A stretch of 64,000 bases of DNA from an uncultured Hymenobacter sp. (lineage in GTDB: Bacteria; Bacteroidota; Bacteroidia; Cytophagales; Hymenobacteraceae). The stretch covers positions 1 through 64,000 of the forward strand of contig CAJYPK010000025.1 of NCBI GenBank assembly GCA_913776615.1, given 5' to 3'. Below are positions 7,860 through 16,986 of the stretch, piece by piece; positions within the stretch are counted from its first letter, which is position 1; each line of letters opens with the position of its first letter. The notes beneath the pieces are model-generated. The model was not told where the DNA came from. It did not search any database and saw only the letters and a program-made list of their open reading frames with translations. The position numbers and the translations under genes are program-made.

Positions 7860-9188
7860 CTAGCCCGATTGCTTCCCGCCGCCCGGTATTTTTTTCAGCC
7901 AGCGGCGCACGTAGTCGTTTTGCAGCAGCAGCAGCAGTAGCCACGGCAGCAGCGCGATACGGTAGCGGCTCAGGGTGCCGAGGTTGGGCGTACTCAGGCC
8001 GATGAATGCGGCCAGCAACAGGCAGTAGCCCAGCAACAGCGCCACCAGTGCTGCGGGCAAATGCCCCGGGCAGCCGCGCCACCCGGCCAGCAGGGCCAGG
8101 CAGACCAGGCCCGCCAGCAGGGCATTTTCGAGGCTGGCTCCCAGGTAAAGCGGCTGGGCCGACTCCCCCGGCCAGGGCCGCACCAACGTTTGCGCTGCCG
8201 CCAGCGGCGCGTGGCGCAGCAGGCTGGCGGGCGTGGGCTGCCAGGCGGCGTAGTGCAAATGAGGGCGGCCGGCCGAAGTCCGCAGGCCGTGCTGGTAGTT
8301 GGCATCTACTTCGCGACTGAAATAGCTGAGCGATAAGCGCTCACCACCCGCACGCAGCGCCACGAAGCTGCCGGCCACTACTAACAATACCAAGCCCCCG
8401 ACCTGTGCCCACTTGCCCCTGCCCCACCAGCCCCGCCGGGTAGCCAGGCGCACGGCCGCCAGTGCCAACAACCCTCCCAGCAATGGCAAAGCAAAGAAAT
8501 AGCGCATTCGCACCATCACCCAGGCCAACAGCAGGGCCAGCGCCACCCGGCCCGCGGCGGGCCACCAGCGGGCCGGCACCCGGCCGTAGAGCAGCGGCAG
8601 CACCAACGCCACCACGCCCGCGCCCGCGCCCACTACCAAGGTTTCTTTGGTGAGACCGGCCGTCCACCATACCACGGTAGGCCAGGCCAGAAACGCCAGG
8701 GCCGCCCCCGCTGCCGAAGCCAACGGAAACGTTTGGGCCAGCGCCCGCACCAGCCCCCAGCAGGCCATGAAGCACAGTAAGCTCAGGTACAGGCCGCTGA
8801 GCCAGATTACTCCCCCCGACATCATCCCGAGCAAGGCCAGTATCTTATAGAAAAACAAGGTATTGGACCACTGGTAAAAAGTGGCGGTCTGCCCGTGCAG
8901 ATGAAAGCCGGCGCTTTGCAGCGTGGGCCAGAGCTGGGCCGGCTGCTCCCAGAAAAAAGCCGCCAGCCAGTTGCTCCACTTGGTTGGATTGGGCAGCGCA
9001 GGATTGCTAGTAAATAAGTCCGGGCTGGGTCGGCCGCTGCTCACGGCCGTGAGCAACAGCCGCCAGCCCAGCGCTGGCAGCAGCCAGCGCCGCAGGCCGG
9101 GGCCAGCCCGGCGGTACTCAATCCGCAGCCAGGCAATGAGCGCGCCGAGCAGCCCGGCATTGAGCAATAGCGTGACAGCCAGCCTCAT
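7860..9188 (-). CDS. Polytopic membrane protein of unknown function
   Basis: A 442-residue inner-membrane protein with roughly ten hydrophobic segments and short basic loops, ending in a basic cytosolic tail (RRWLKKIPGGGK). The layout resembles membrane glycosyltransferases or polysaccharide-type proteins (a long non-membrane stretch after the first two helices), but I see no catalytic motif that justifies naming one. The start at 9188 is fixed by an ATGA overlap with the upstream DUF2851 stop codon, implying translational coupling. Confidence 0.75.
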   Translation of the reverse strand: MRLAVTLLLNAGLLGALIAWLRIEYRRAGPGLRRWLLPALGWRLLLTAVSSGRPSPDLFTSNPALPNPTKWSNWLAAFFWEQPAQLWPTLQSAGFHLHGQTATFYQWSNTLFFYKILALLGMMSGGVIWLSGLYLSLLCFMACWGLVRALAQTFPLASAAGAALAFLAWPTVVWWTAGLTKETLVVGAGAGVVALVLPLLYGRVPARWWPAAGRVALALLLAWVMVRMRYFFALPLLGGLLALAAVRLATRRGWWGRGKWAQVGGLVLLVVAGSFVALRAGGERLSLSYFSREVDANYQHGLRTSAGRPHLHYAAWQPTPASLLRHAPLAAAQTLVRPWPGESAQPLYLGASLENALLAGLVCLALLAGWRGCPGHLPAALVALLLGYCLLLAAFIGLSTPNLGTLSRYRIALLPWLLLLLLQNDYVRRWLKKIPGGGKQSG

Positions 9189-10501
9189 CGCACGACGCGC
9201 AGCCGGACTTCCCCGCCCCCCACCAGCCGCGCCCCGATGGCGCAGTGCAGGCAGCGCCGGGGCTGGCAATATGCTTTGTGCAGGGCCAGCAGCCCCTGCG
9301 AGTCGGCGGCCGTGCGATGCCCGAAGCCAACTTCCTCGTAAAGGTCGGTAAACTGATTGTGCTCGGCGGGTAGCTCGCCGAGCAGCGCCACACTATCCTC
9401 AACCAGCGCCGGCTGGCCAGCGTGGCGGGCGTAGGCCACCCGTAGCGGCACTACTACGTTACTAATAAGCAGCTCGATACTGCTTTTGCCCAGGGTCGGC
9501 ACCTTTCCCGGCCGGCCCGGGCGGAAATGCTGCCGCCAATAGTCGGGCGCCGGCGCGCCGGTGAAAAACTCGGTGAGCGCGGCCACGCTCCGGGCCGTGA
9601 GCAGGGCATCGAACAGGGCCGGTCGGCGGTGCAGCAGCCCCACCAGCTGCCCCAGCCGCACGGCCGGGAAATTGGCCGGGCGCAGGCGCAGGTAATTCCA
9701 CTCGTGGGCGGCCAGGGCGGCGTCGGCCAAGCCGTATTTGTGGCGCAGAAACTCGTGCTCCTGCCGCCGGTCGGCCAGGTAGGCATCACCCGCCGTTTCT
9801 TCGTTTTCACCTAAAAAACCAGCCTGCCCGAACAGCAAGGCTTCGAGCTGCCGCGCATCGTGGCGGTGACGGCGCAGCACCGAGAGGGGCACGGCCTTGG
9901 CTAGCCGGGCCAGCGGCTCGCTATTTTTCTGGAAGCCGAAGGCGGCCATCAGGGCGTGGTAAGCGGTAGCCTCCCAATCCTGGCCCAGGTGGTCGTGCAG
10001 CTCGGCAATGGCGTCGGCCTTGCGCTCCACGCGCTCCAGCAGGGCACGCTCAGTCATCATGGTGCGCACGAGCGACGGCACTTGGGGTAGCAGCGGGGCG
10101 CAGGGCAGCGGGGCGGCCGGGGGCGCGGCCAGCAACGCCTCGTAGCGGGCCAGCAGGTCGGGAGCCAGGCGCGGGGCCAGCGCCAGGGCCGGAATCAGGC
10201 TGCCATTGGTGCGGCGTACTTCGGCATCGGCGGTGAGTACTACGTGCAGGATTACCTGGTCGTACTTTTTATCAAGCTGATGATTATGCCGTTGCCAGTC
10301 GGAAGCGCGCAGGTGAATTTCGACGGCCCCGCTCCACTCGACCTCGCCGAGGCGCAAGCGGGCGTTTAGAAAATCGGGGCCGGCATCGGTGTTGCGCTGG
10401 CCCGGGCGCAGCACCTGGATTTCCTCGCCAGCGGTAGTGCGTAAGTCAACCTTGTCGAAATACTGGTGCTGCCAGACGTAGTGGAGGAAATCTTCGCGCA
10501 T
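9185..10501 (-). CDS. DUF2851 family protein
   Basis: A 438-residue protein of the Bacteroidota-specific DUF2851 family, function unknown. Recognisable family features are the start MREDFLHYVWQHQYFDK, PGQRNTDAGPDFLNARL, WSGAVEIHLRASDW and a C-terminal cysteine cluster CQPRRCLHCAIG. The D/N/D-rich N-terminal region and EIH motif recall nuclease-like folds, but this is speculation. The ATG at 10501 was chosen because upstream codons would translate the inverted repeat at 10511-10651. The stop overlaps the next gene's ATG. Confidence 0.88.
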   Translation of the reverse strand: MREDFLHYVWQHQYFDKVDLRTTAGEEIQVLRPGQRNTDAGPDFLNARLRLGEVEWSGAVEIHLRASDWQRHNHQLDKKYDQVILHVVLTADAEVRRTNGSLIPALALAPRLAPDLLARYEALLAAPPAAPLPCAPLLPQVPSLVRTMMTERALLERVERKADAIAELHDHLGQDWEATAYHALMAAFGFQKNSEPLARLAKAVPLSVLRRHRHDARQLEALLFGQAGFLGENEETAGDAYLADRRQEHEFLRHKYGLADAALAAHEWNYLRLRPANFPAVRLGQLVGLLHRRPALFDALLTARSVAALTEFFTGAPAPDYWRQHFRPGRPGKVPTLGKSSIELLISNVVVPLRVAYARHAGQPALVEDSVALLGELPAEHNQFTDLYEEVGFGHRTAADSQGLLALHKAYCQPRRCLHCAIGARLVGGGEVRLRVVR

Positions 10502-10510
10502 AAGTTTCGG

Positions 10511-10651
10511 TGTAGGGTAAGCTTTAGCTTGCCGCCGCTTGGGCGGAAAATATCTACAAATCTGCGTAAAAATAGACCGGCCTGCTCGGTGGGGAGCAGG
10601 CCGGTTTTTATATCCTGTCGAACGCAGGGGCAAGCTAAAGCTTACCCTACA
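10511..10651. repeat. Inverted repeat, TGTAGGGTAAGCTT family, around a terminator
   Basis: Perfect 23-nt arms at 10511-10533 and 10629-10651, the same family as 6039-6122. The centre contains a GC-rich terminator hairpin at 10575-10610. It lies between lolA and the DUF2851 gene, which run in the same direction. Confidence 0.9.
10575..10610. terminator. Intrinsic terminator between lolA and DUF2851
   Basis: Hairpin ACCGGCCTGCTC-GGTGGG-GAGCAGGCCGGT with a T-run on the plus side and a TATTTTT stretch on the minus side, so it could stop lolA transcripts reading leftward. Confidence 0.75.
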
Positions 10652-10659
10652 AGTACATA

Positions 10660-11304
10660 TTAGCGAAGGTCAACCACCTTCACGCCTTTGTGGGCGTTTT
10701 TATCGAAGGCGAAAGTAGTGGCCGATACCGGCACGTTGGGCTTGAAGTTCTTGAGGGTGAACGTCGTGCGGGTACCGTTTTTCTTGAAGGTTTTTACGCT
10801 GTGGATGGCCTTGTCGGCCGTACCCACGATGATTTGCACCTTGAATACGTCGTTTTTACGGTCTTCCGGCGACAACTCGATGAGGTCGCTGGTCACACCG
10901 TTGTCTTTCAACGACTTCACATAGGTGTACTTGTAGCCCTTTTTGTACATGTTGTACATCTGGGCGGGCGACAAGTCCTGGTTGGTAGGGTCCGATTCGG
11001 AGATGTTGACCTCGTTCTCGTTTTTGAGGTAGGTCCAGGTGGTTTTACCGTCGTTGATGATTTCCTGGCCGCTGGTCGTGAGGTGATATTTCTGGCCGCT
11101 CACGGTAACCTCGCCGGTCAGGTTTTGCTTGAGCTTGGCGGCGGGGTTTTCCAGGGTTTGGGTGAAGCCGGCCTGGAACGATTTGAGGGCCGTGTATTTA
11201 GCGCTTACCGCGTCGAGGATTTTACCGGCCTTGGGGTCTTGCTGAGCAACGGCGGGCAGGGCGAGCGTGGCGGCCAGCGCCAACAGCGAAAATTGCTTGG
11301 TCAT
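10660..11304 (-). CDS. lolA: Outer-membrane lipoprotein carrier LolA-like protein
   Basis: A 214-residue exported protein of the LolA family, which ferries lipoproteins through the periplasm. It has a signal peptide (MTKQFSLLALAATLALPAVA, cleavage near AQQD), then the family pattern of FQAGFTQTLENP, GEVTVSGQKYHL, WTYLKNENEV and a C-terminal TTFTLKNFKPN strand region. The ATG at 11304 gives the signal peptide cleanly; the longer frame upstream is leader. It follows ftsK on the same strand, a gene order I recall as common in Bacteroidota, but an inverted repeat separates the two. Confidence 0.87.
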   Translation of the reverse strand: MTKQFSLLALAATLALPAVAQQDPKAGKILDAVSAKYTALKSFQAGFTQTLENPAAKLKQNLTGEVTVSGQKYHLTTSGQEIINDGKTTWTYLKNENEVNISESDPTNQDLSPAQMYNMYKKGYKYTYVKSLKDNGVTSDLIELSPEDRKNDVFKVQIIVGTADKAIHSVKTFKKNGTRTTFTLKNFKPNVPVSATTFAFDKNAHKGVKVVDLR

Positions 11305-11372
11305 GGTTGAATAAAAGCTGACGTGGTAGGGGCCAGCTAGCCCGGCATACGCAAAAGCGGGGCCAAAAGTCA

Positions 11373-11487
11373 TTTAATAAGTAGCATTTATCATTTAACA
11401 GCTTGCCAGTCAAGTATCAATGACCTATTGGGACAGACCTCCAACTGCTAGCGCTTCCCTGTTAAATGATAAATGCTACTTGTTAAA
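11373..11487. repeat. 28-nt inverted repeat between ftsK and lolA
   Basis: Arms at 11373-11400 (TTTAATAAGTAGCATTTATC...) and 11460-11487 are reverse complements with one mismatch. The 59-nt loop has no obvious hairpin or gene. The sequence family is not seen elsewhere in the window. Confidence 0.85.
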
Positions 11488-11492
11488 GGAGA

Positions 11493-14474
11493 TCACTTCA
11501 TCGAGTTTAGCAGCTGCTCTAGCTGGTACTCGTCGGGGATGAGCACGGCGCGGGCCTTGCTGCCCTCGAAGGGGCCGACGATGCCGGCCTGCTGGAGCTG
11601 GTCCATGAGGCGGCCCGAGCGGTTGTAGCCCAGCTTCAGCTTGCGCTGGATGAGCGAGGTAGAGCCCTGCTGGTGCAGTACGATGCAGCGGGCGGCCTCG
11701 GCAAACATGGAGTCGCGCTCGCTGGGGTCAATTTCATCTTGCCCGCTGCCATCATCGCCGTCGGCCCCGGCCACCTCGGGCAGCAGGTAGGCATCGGCGT
11801 AGCCCTGCTGCTCGCCGATGTAGTCGCAGAGGCGGTCTACCTCGGGCGTGTCGATGAAGGCGCACTGCACCCGGATGAGGTCGGAACCGGCCGAGAACAG
11901 CATGTCGCCCTGGCCGATAAGCTGGTCGGCCCCGCCGGTATCGAGGATGGTGCGCGAGTCGATTTTGCTGGTCACCTTAAAGGAAATCCGGCACGGGAAG
12001 TTGGCCTTGATAATACCCGTGATCACGTTGACGCTGGGGCGCTGGGTGGCCACGATGAGGTGAATACCGATGGCGCGGGCCAGCTGCGCCAGGCGGGCAA
12101 TGGGCTGCTCGACTTCCTTGCCAGCCGTCATCATGAGGTCGGCCAGCTCGTCGATTACCAGCACGATGAAGGGCATGAAGCGGTGGCCCTTGCGCGGGTT
12201 CAGCCGGCGCTCGATGAATTTGAGGTTGTATTCCTTGAGGTTGCGGCAGCCGGCCTCCTTGAGCAGGTCGTAGCGCCGGTCCATCTCCATGCACAGCGAG
12301 TTGAGAGTGTGCACCACCTTCTTGGTGTCGGTGATGATGGGCTCCTCCACGTCGGGCAGCTTGGCCAGGAAGTGCCGCTCAATCTTGTTGAAAATACTCA
12401 GTTCTACCTTTTTTGGGTCGACGAGCACAAATTTGAGCTGGGCGGGGTGGCGCTTGTAAAGCAGCGAGGCCAGGATGACGTTCAGGCCTACTGACTTACC
12501 CTGGCCGGTGGCCCCGGCCATGAGCAAGTGGGGCATCTTGGCCAGGTCGGCCACGAAGACCTCGTTGGTAATGGTGCGGCCGAAGGCCACCGGCAGGTCC
12601 ATTTCGGAGCGGGCGAATTTCTCGGAGCCCAGCACCGAGCGGATGCTCACCATCTCTTTCTTGGTATTGGGCACCTCGATACCAATGGTACCCTTACCCG
12701 GAATGGGCGCGATGATCCGAATACCCAACGCGGCCAGACTCAGGGCGATATCATCTTCCAGGCTCTTGATTTTGGAGATGCGCACCCCGGCCTCGGGTAC
12801 GATTTCGTAGAGCGTGACCGTGGGGCCGATGGTGGCCTTGATGCTGGCGATGGTGATACCGTAGTGGCCCAGCGTTTCGACGATGCGGTCCTTGTTGGCT
12901 TCCAGCTCCTCCTTGGTTACCTGGGCCTTGGCTACGCCGTAGTCGTTGAGGAGTTCCAGCGTGGGAAAGAGGTAGCGCGAGAGGTCGAGCGTGGGATCGT
13001 AATTGACGTCGGGCATGGCGTCGGCATCCTCCACCTCATCGGCAACGGCCGCGATGTCGGCCCCGGCGTTGGGGTCGAGGTCGTCGCGGCTGGGCACGGT
13101 TATTTCCAGGCTGGCGGTAGGAGCCTGGGGCTTGGGCGTAGGTGCGGGCAGCGGGGCGTTGCTGTCGGCGAGGTCGGCCAGCGAGAGCGGCGTAGGGATA
13201 CTGGCCGTAACGGCGGGCGCCGCGGGCGCTACTTCGGGCTCGGCCTCGGGCAGTTCGAAGGAGAATGCCGGGCCAGCCGCCGGGGGCGCTACCACCGGCG
13301 CGGCCGGAGTTACGGCCAGCGCAGTGGTTACCGGGCCGGCGAGCATCGGGCCGGGGGCAGCTTCGGGCGCGGCTCCGGGGGCCTCCCCTTCCTCCTCGGC
13401 GGCGACGCCTACTACCTCAAAGCTGGTCGCAACGGGTACCGGGGCACGCAGCGGGCTGGGGCGCGGAGCGGGCTGGGGCGCGGGCTCGTACTCCGGCTCG
13501 CGGGCGGGCTCGGGCACGGTTTCGGGCTCCGGCTCGGGGGCCGCGGGGCGGGCCTTGCCGGGGCGGGTAGCGGCCGGGGCAACGGGCACGGCGGCCTCGT
13601 CGGCGGTTTCCGGCTCGTCCTCCGCTTCATCTTTTCCCCCAAAATTGAGGTTGAGGCTGGTGACGTTGAAGAAGAACACCACGAACATGATTAGCCCGAA
13701 GGCCAGCAGCAGCACGGTGCCCCAACCCACAAACGAATCGAGCCACAAAGCCAGCTCGTAGCCGGCGCTCCCGCTGAGCCAGTCGAGCCGGTGGGCCTGG
13801 GTGCTGCCGGGCAGCGTCGGGTCGAGGCCGGGCGGGGCCAGCTGCACCACCACGTAGCCCAGCAGCGTGCTCACCCACAGCATGCTAAACAAGCCCAGCG
13901 CCAGCACGTAGCTGATCGAGCCCGCGGCCCGGCGAAACACGATCTTGTAGCCAAGGAAAAAGACAATCGGAATGAGCGCGTACGAGGCCAGCCCAAAGCC
14001 CCGGTAAATGAATTTTTCGGCCAGCCAGGCGCCGAGCAGCCCCAACCAATTGCCTGACTCGCGGCCGGCTTCCTTAACCGATACGGAGCCCAGGGCCGCC
14101 ACTACGCTCTGGTCGGCGCGGCCATTGAGCAAAAACGAGGTGAAGGCAATGGTGAGGTAGAGCGAGCCCAGCAGGAGTCCGAAGCCAATGAGCAGGTGCA
14201 CGCGGCGGTCGCGCAGCAGGCTGGTGAGCTGGCCCAGGTCGGGCAGGGCCAGCCGGGGCTCACGGGTGGAAGTTGGGCGGGCAGCAGCGGCGGCGGCTGG
14301 GCGGGTCCGGCCTGCGGGAGCCGCTTTAGCAGGGCTAGTTGCCGGGGCGGTACCAGGGGCCGGGCGCGGCGAATTGCCCCGCGCCGGGCGCGCCGCGCCG
14401 GCGTCGGCGGGAGGCCCCGGACGGTTGGTGGCGGCGGGGCCACCCGACGGGTTGCGGTAGTTATTGGAGGCCAT
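11493..14474 (-). CDS. ftsK: DNA translocase FtsK
   Basis: FtsK pumps DNA at the division septum and activates XerCD at dif, so it works with xerD at 16987. The 993-residue protein has a disordered Pro/Ala-rich N-terminus (1-85), four membrane helices between about 93 and 272, a long acidic Pro/Ala-rich linker (about 275-515), the alpha/beta motor with Walker A GATGQGKS near 655 and Walker B FIVLVIDELADLM near 775, and a winged-helix gamma domain at the end (about 925-993) that reads KOPS sequences. Both N-terminal and linker insertions are typical for high-GC Bacteroidota. Confidence 0.96.
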   Translation of the reverse strand: MASNNYRNPSGGPAATNRPGPPADAGAARPARGNSPRPAPGTAPATSPAKAAPAGRTRPAAAAAARPTSTREPRLALPDLGQLTSLLRDRRVHLLIGFGLLLGSLYLTIAFTSFLLNGRADQSVVAALGSVSVKEAGRESGNWLGLLGAWLAEKFIYRGFGLASYALIPIVFFLGYKIVFRRAAGSISYVLALGLFSMLWVSTLLGYVVVQLAPPGLDPTLPGSTQAHRLDWLSGSAGYELALWLDSFVGWGTVLLLAFGLIMFVVFFFNVTSLNLNFGGKDEAEDEPETADEAAVPVAPAATRPGKARPAAPEPEPETVPEPAREPEYEPAPQPAPRPSPLRAPVPVATSFEVVGVAAEEEGEAPGAAPEAAPGPMLAGPVTTALAVTPAAPVVAPPAAGPAFSFELPEAEPEVAPAAPAVTASIPTPLSLADLADSNAPLPAPTPKPQAPTASLEITVPSRDDLDPNAGADIAAVADEVEDADAMPDVNYDPTLDLSRYLFPTLELLNDYGVAKAQVTKEELEANKDRIVETLGHYGITIASIKATIGPTVTLYEIVPEAGVRISKIKSLEDDIALSLAALGIRIIAPIPGKGTIGIEVPNTKKEMVSIRSVLGSEKFARSEMDLPVAFGRTITNEVFVADLAKMPHLLMAGATGQGKSVGLNVILASLLYKRHPAQLKFVLVDPKKVELSIFNKIERHFLAKLPDVEEPIITDTKKVVHTLNSLCMEMDRRYDLLKEAGCRNLKEYNLKFIERRLNPRKGHRFMPFIVLVIDELADLMMTAGKEVEQPIARLAQLARAIGIHLIVATQRPSVNVITGIIKANFPCRISFKVTSKIDSRTILDTGGADQLIGQGDMLFSAGSDLIRVQCAFIDTPEVDRLCDYIGEQQGYADAYLLPEVAGADGDDGSGQDEIDPSERDSMFAEAARCIVLHQQGSTSLIQRKLKLGYNRSGRLMDQLQQAGIVGPFEGSKARAVLIPDEYQLEQLLNSMK

Positions 14475-14620
14475 GCGCGGGCAGACAGAAAGGTCAAATC
14501 TACGCCAGCGGTGCCTTTTTGAGGGGGGGCTACGCTAGCGTTGAGTTTAAACTCGGCTGTAACTACCGTCCCAATGTTTGCGTCCTGGGACAATAGATTT
14601 TCTAATTTTTTCTTTTCGTG

Positions 14621-15112
14621 ATGCAAAATCTCCCCCGCATCCTGCGCCACGCCAACGGGCAGGCCTTTTGCACCACCGAATACGTAGCCGACGAGCATTG
14701 GCTGCGCACCACCTGGCAGGGCTTCGTGTCGCCCGGCGAAGCTGAGCGGGGAGCCCAGGTTATATTAGAGCCCCTGAGCATGTTACCCGTGCATTACCTG
14801 CTCAACGACAACAGCCAGCTCAAGGGTCCGTGGTTTAACTCGGTTGAGTGGCTGCAACGGGTGTGGGCCCCGCAGGCGGCCCGGCTGGGACTCCGCTTCG
14901 TGGCCCACGTGCTTCAACCCCACACCGAGGCCGATTTGAGTACCCTGCTGGCCACGCATCCCTTCGAGGGACAATTTGAACTGCAACTTTTTTCGACGGT
15001 AGAGGGCGCTGCCGCCTGGCTCCGCGACTGTCGGCGGCACGACGAGCTAGCCGCCAGCCCCGACCAGCCGCAGCCCGGAACCACCGAAGCCGACGAGTCA
15101 GCGGCGGCCTAG
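14621..15112 (+). CDS. Hypothetical cytosolic protein, possibly STAS-like
   Basis: A 163-residue protein with no signal peptide. The strand-helix pattern (TEYVADEHWLRTTWQG, PVHYLLNDNSQLKG, LRFVAHVLQP, FELQLFSTVEGAAAWL) resembles the SpoIIAA/STAS-like proteins seen in Hymenobacter, but no diagnostic phospho-serine motif is clear. The final 25 residues are a low-complexity tail. The ATG at 14621 was preferred over the GTG directly before it. It is divergent from ftsK and its end overlaps the stop of the convergent membrane-protein gene by 4 nt. Confidence 0.7.
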   Translation: MQNLPRILRHANGQAFCTTEYVADEHWLRTTWQGFVSPGEAERGAQVILEPLSMLPVHYLLNDNSQLKGPWFNSVEWLQRVWAPQAARLGLRFVAHVLQPHTEADLSTLLATHPFEGQFELQLFSTVEGAAAWLRDCRRHDELAASPDQPQPGTTEADESAAA

Positions 15113-16830
15113 CGGGCCGCTTCGTAGAGGTGCAGCCGCCAGTAGGCTTCCGAGTCGTTGAATACCCCTAGCAGGCGCAGGCCGCTTGCTTCGGGCCGGG
15201 CCAGGCGCACGGCCGACAGCACGTAGCGTCCCCCCAGCGCCCGAAACGCCGCCGCGTCGAAGGCCAGGTGCTGCACGGTACGGGGCGGCTGCTTGCCGAA
15301 GAGGTATTCGCGTCCCAGCTCGGCGGAAAACAGGTAGCAACGGTTGCCCCAGGCGTCGTAGTAGGTGGCCAGGGCCGGGCTCTTGGCGAGCTCGCCCGCC
15401 ACGAGCGGCCGAAACGTGTGCTTGTAGGTGAGCGGGTAGCTGTTCTGATTGCTATCAAGGGTGTAAAAGTCGTTGAGCTGCGCCACGGCCGGCGGCATTC
15501 CCAGGCTGATGACGCGGTAAGCGGCCGGGGGCTGGCCGGTGCGGCGCAGAATAAAGCTTTTGACCTGGCTGAACAACCCCGGCGCGACGAAGGCGGCGTA
15601 GCTGGGGGCTTCGGCCTTGGGCCTGCCCACCAGCAAGCGTAAGTTATTGACGTACTCCGTATTGAAAGGGAGCGCCACCAGTAGTTGCAGCACCACCAGG
15701 CCGTAGGCCAGCCGCCGGGCCACGGGCGTGGCTGGCAGCTCGCGCAGGGCCAGCACCAGGATGCCAAACCAGGTAAGGGACATCAGAAAGTGAAAGCGAT
15801 TGAGGGTAAACGCGTGCAGCAGCGGCAATTGCTTTTGGTAGAGCATGGCCAGCTGCGGGGCAAAGCCGCAGAACAGCGAAAACCCCGCCAGCGCCGCCAG
15901 TGCTACCCCCACCCGGCGGAGCAGCACCTGCCGCCGCGCCGGGGCCAGCCGGGCCAGCACCAAGCCAACGGCCAGCAGCGCCGCCCCCCGGAAAAACGGG
16001 CTGGCGTGGTACTGCCCCAGCCAGAAATAGCGGGCAGCTTCCTTCAGCCCCACCCCTACCCCGTGCGGCAGCAGGCGCACCAGGTCAAATTCCTCGCGGT
16101 GCGAGACGAACTGCTTGGCCACCAGCAAGGAGTAGAACAGCGGCCATTCTACCACCACGTACATGGCCAGCAGCAGGGCCAGCCCAACGGCTCCGCGCAG
16201 CGTGGCGGGCCAGGCGGCCCGGCCGCGGCGCAGCACGTCGAGCAGCAGCAGCCCGCCCCACACCACGGCGATAAATGGCCCCACGTACACGAAAATCGAC
16301 CACAGCGGAAACAGCGCGCACACGGCCCAGGCCAGCCCGCGCCGGCGGCCCTGGCGCAAGTCGAGGGCGGCGCCGAGCAGCGCCGGCTGGCCCATCACCG
16401 TGAGGCCGTAGATGCTGTAGAGCGGCAACGTGGCCCAGGCCAGCGCCACGGCCGCCGCCAGGCCGCGCTGCTCGGGCCGGGCCAGCCCGTAGCGCCGCAG
16501 CAGCCAGTACATGGCCAGCAGGCCCAGCACCCGCACCAGCACTTGGTGCGTGAGGTAGGCCACCAGGGGCTTACCCTCGAAAATACTAAATACCAATACT
16601 GTAGCGCTCAACCCCGGCCGCAGGGCATTGCGCGGAATGCCGTTCATCACCTCGGGCACCACTACGTCGCGCCCGTAGGCAAAGGCCAGGTGCAGCTTGG
16701 TGAGCAGGTACACCAATGGTATTTCGGTATCCAGGTTGTCGTGGATGAGCACGTAGCCGTGGCGACCCAGCAACAGCACCGGCAGCAAAAACAGCAGTAG
16801 GCCCAGCAGGGCGAGAAAGAGGGGGCGCAA
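15109..16830 (-). CDS. DUF6044-like polytopic membrane protein
   Basis: A 573-residue inner-membrane protein with about ten to twelve hydrophobic helices. The first luminal loop carries YVLIHDNLDTEIPLVYLL, the pattern I associate with the DUF6044 family, followed by further helices and a soluble C-terminal domain (about 400-573) with FYTLDSNQNSYPLTYK and a Trp/Tyr-rich segment. The architecture (D-rich first loop, many helices, exposed C-terminal domain) is that of GT-C-like membrane enzymes such as YfhO, but a transfer reaction is not shown by the sequence. The stop overlaps the convergent gene by 4 nt. Confidence 0.72.
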   Translation of the reverse strand: MRPLFLALLGLLLFLLPVLLLGRHGYVLIHDNLDTEIPLVYLLTKLHLAFAYGRDVVVPEVMNGIPRNALRPGLSATVLVFSIFEGKPLVAYLTHQVLVRVLGLLAMYWLLRRYGLARPEQRGLAAAVALAWATLPLYSIYGLTVMGQPALLGAALDLRQGRRRGLAWAVCALFPLWSIFVYVGPFIAVVWGGLLLLDVLRRGRAAWPATLRGAVGLALLLAMYVVVEWPLFYSLLVAKQFVSHREEFDLVRLLPHGVGVGLKEAARYFWLGQYHASPFFRGAALLAVGLVLARLAPARRQVLLRRVGVALAALAGFSLFCGFAPQLAMLYQKQLPLLHAFTLNRFHFLMSLTWFGILVLALRELPATPVARRLAYGLVVLQLLVALPFNTEYVNNLRLLVGRPKAEAPSYAAFVAPGLFSQVKSFILRRTGQPPAAYRVISLGMPPAVAQLNDFYTLDSNQNSYPLTYKHTFRPLVAGELAKSPALATYYDAWGNRCYLFSAELGREYLFGKQPPRTVQHLAFDAAAFRALGGRYVLSAVRLARPEASGLRLLGVFNDSEAYWRLHLYEAAR

Positions 16831-16832
16831 AT

Positions 16833-16982
16833 GAGTTATGAGTTAGAAGTTAGGAGTTATGAGTTAGCGCTTTGAGCGTAAGCATCCCAGAGCTAACTCA
16901 TAAGTAGCGGTTACGAGCTAGCTGCTCTGAGCGTGAGCGTCTCAAAATCAACTCATAACTCCTAACTTCTAACTCATAACTC
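16833..16982. repeat. AT-rich GAGTTATGA-family inverted repeat, perfect 33-nt arms
   Basis: Arms at 16833-16865 and 16950-16982 are exact reverse complements (left starts GAGTTATGAGTTAGAAGTTA). The 84-nt loop contains a degenerate internal repeat of GCTAACTCATAAG/CGAGCTAGCTGC type but no gene. It lies between xerD and the DUF6044-like gene; the right arm stops 5 nt short of the xerD stop codon. Confidence 0.92.
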
Positions 16983-16986
16983 TGCA

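Noticed and set aside
12528..13694. Long plus-strand frames opposite ftsK
   Set aside because: Gly/Arg-rich or Ala/Ser/Gly-rich translations that mirror the low-complexity FtsK linker; no start context and no family features.
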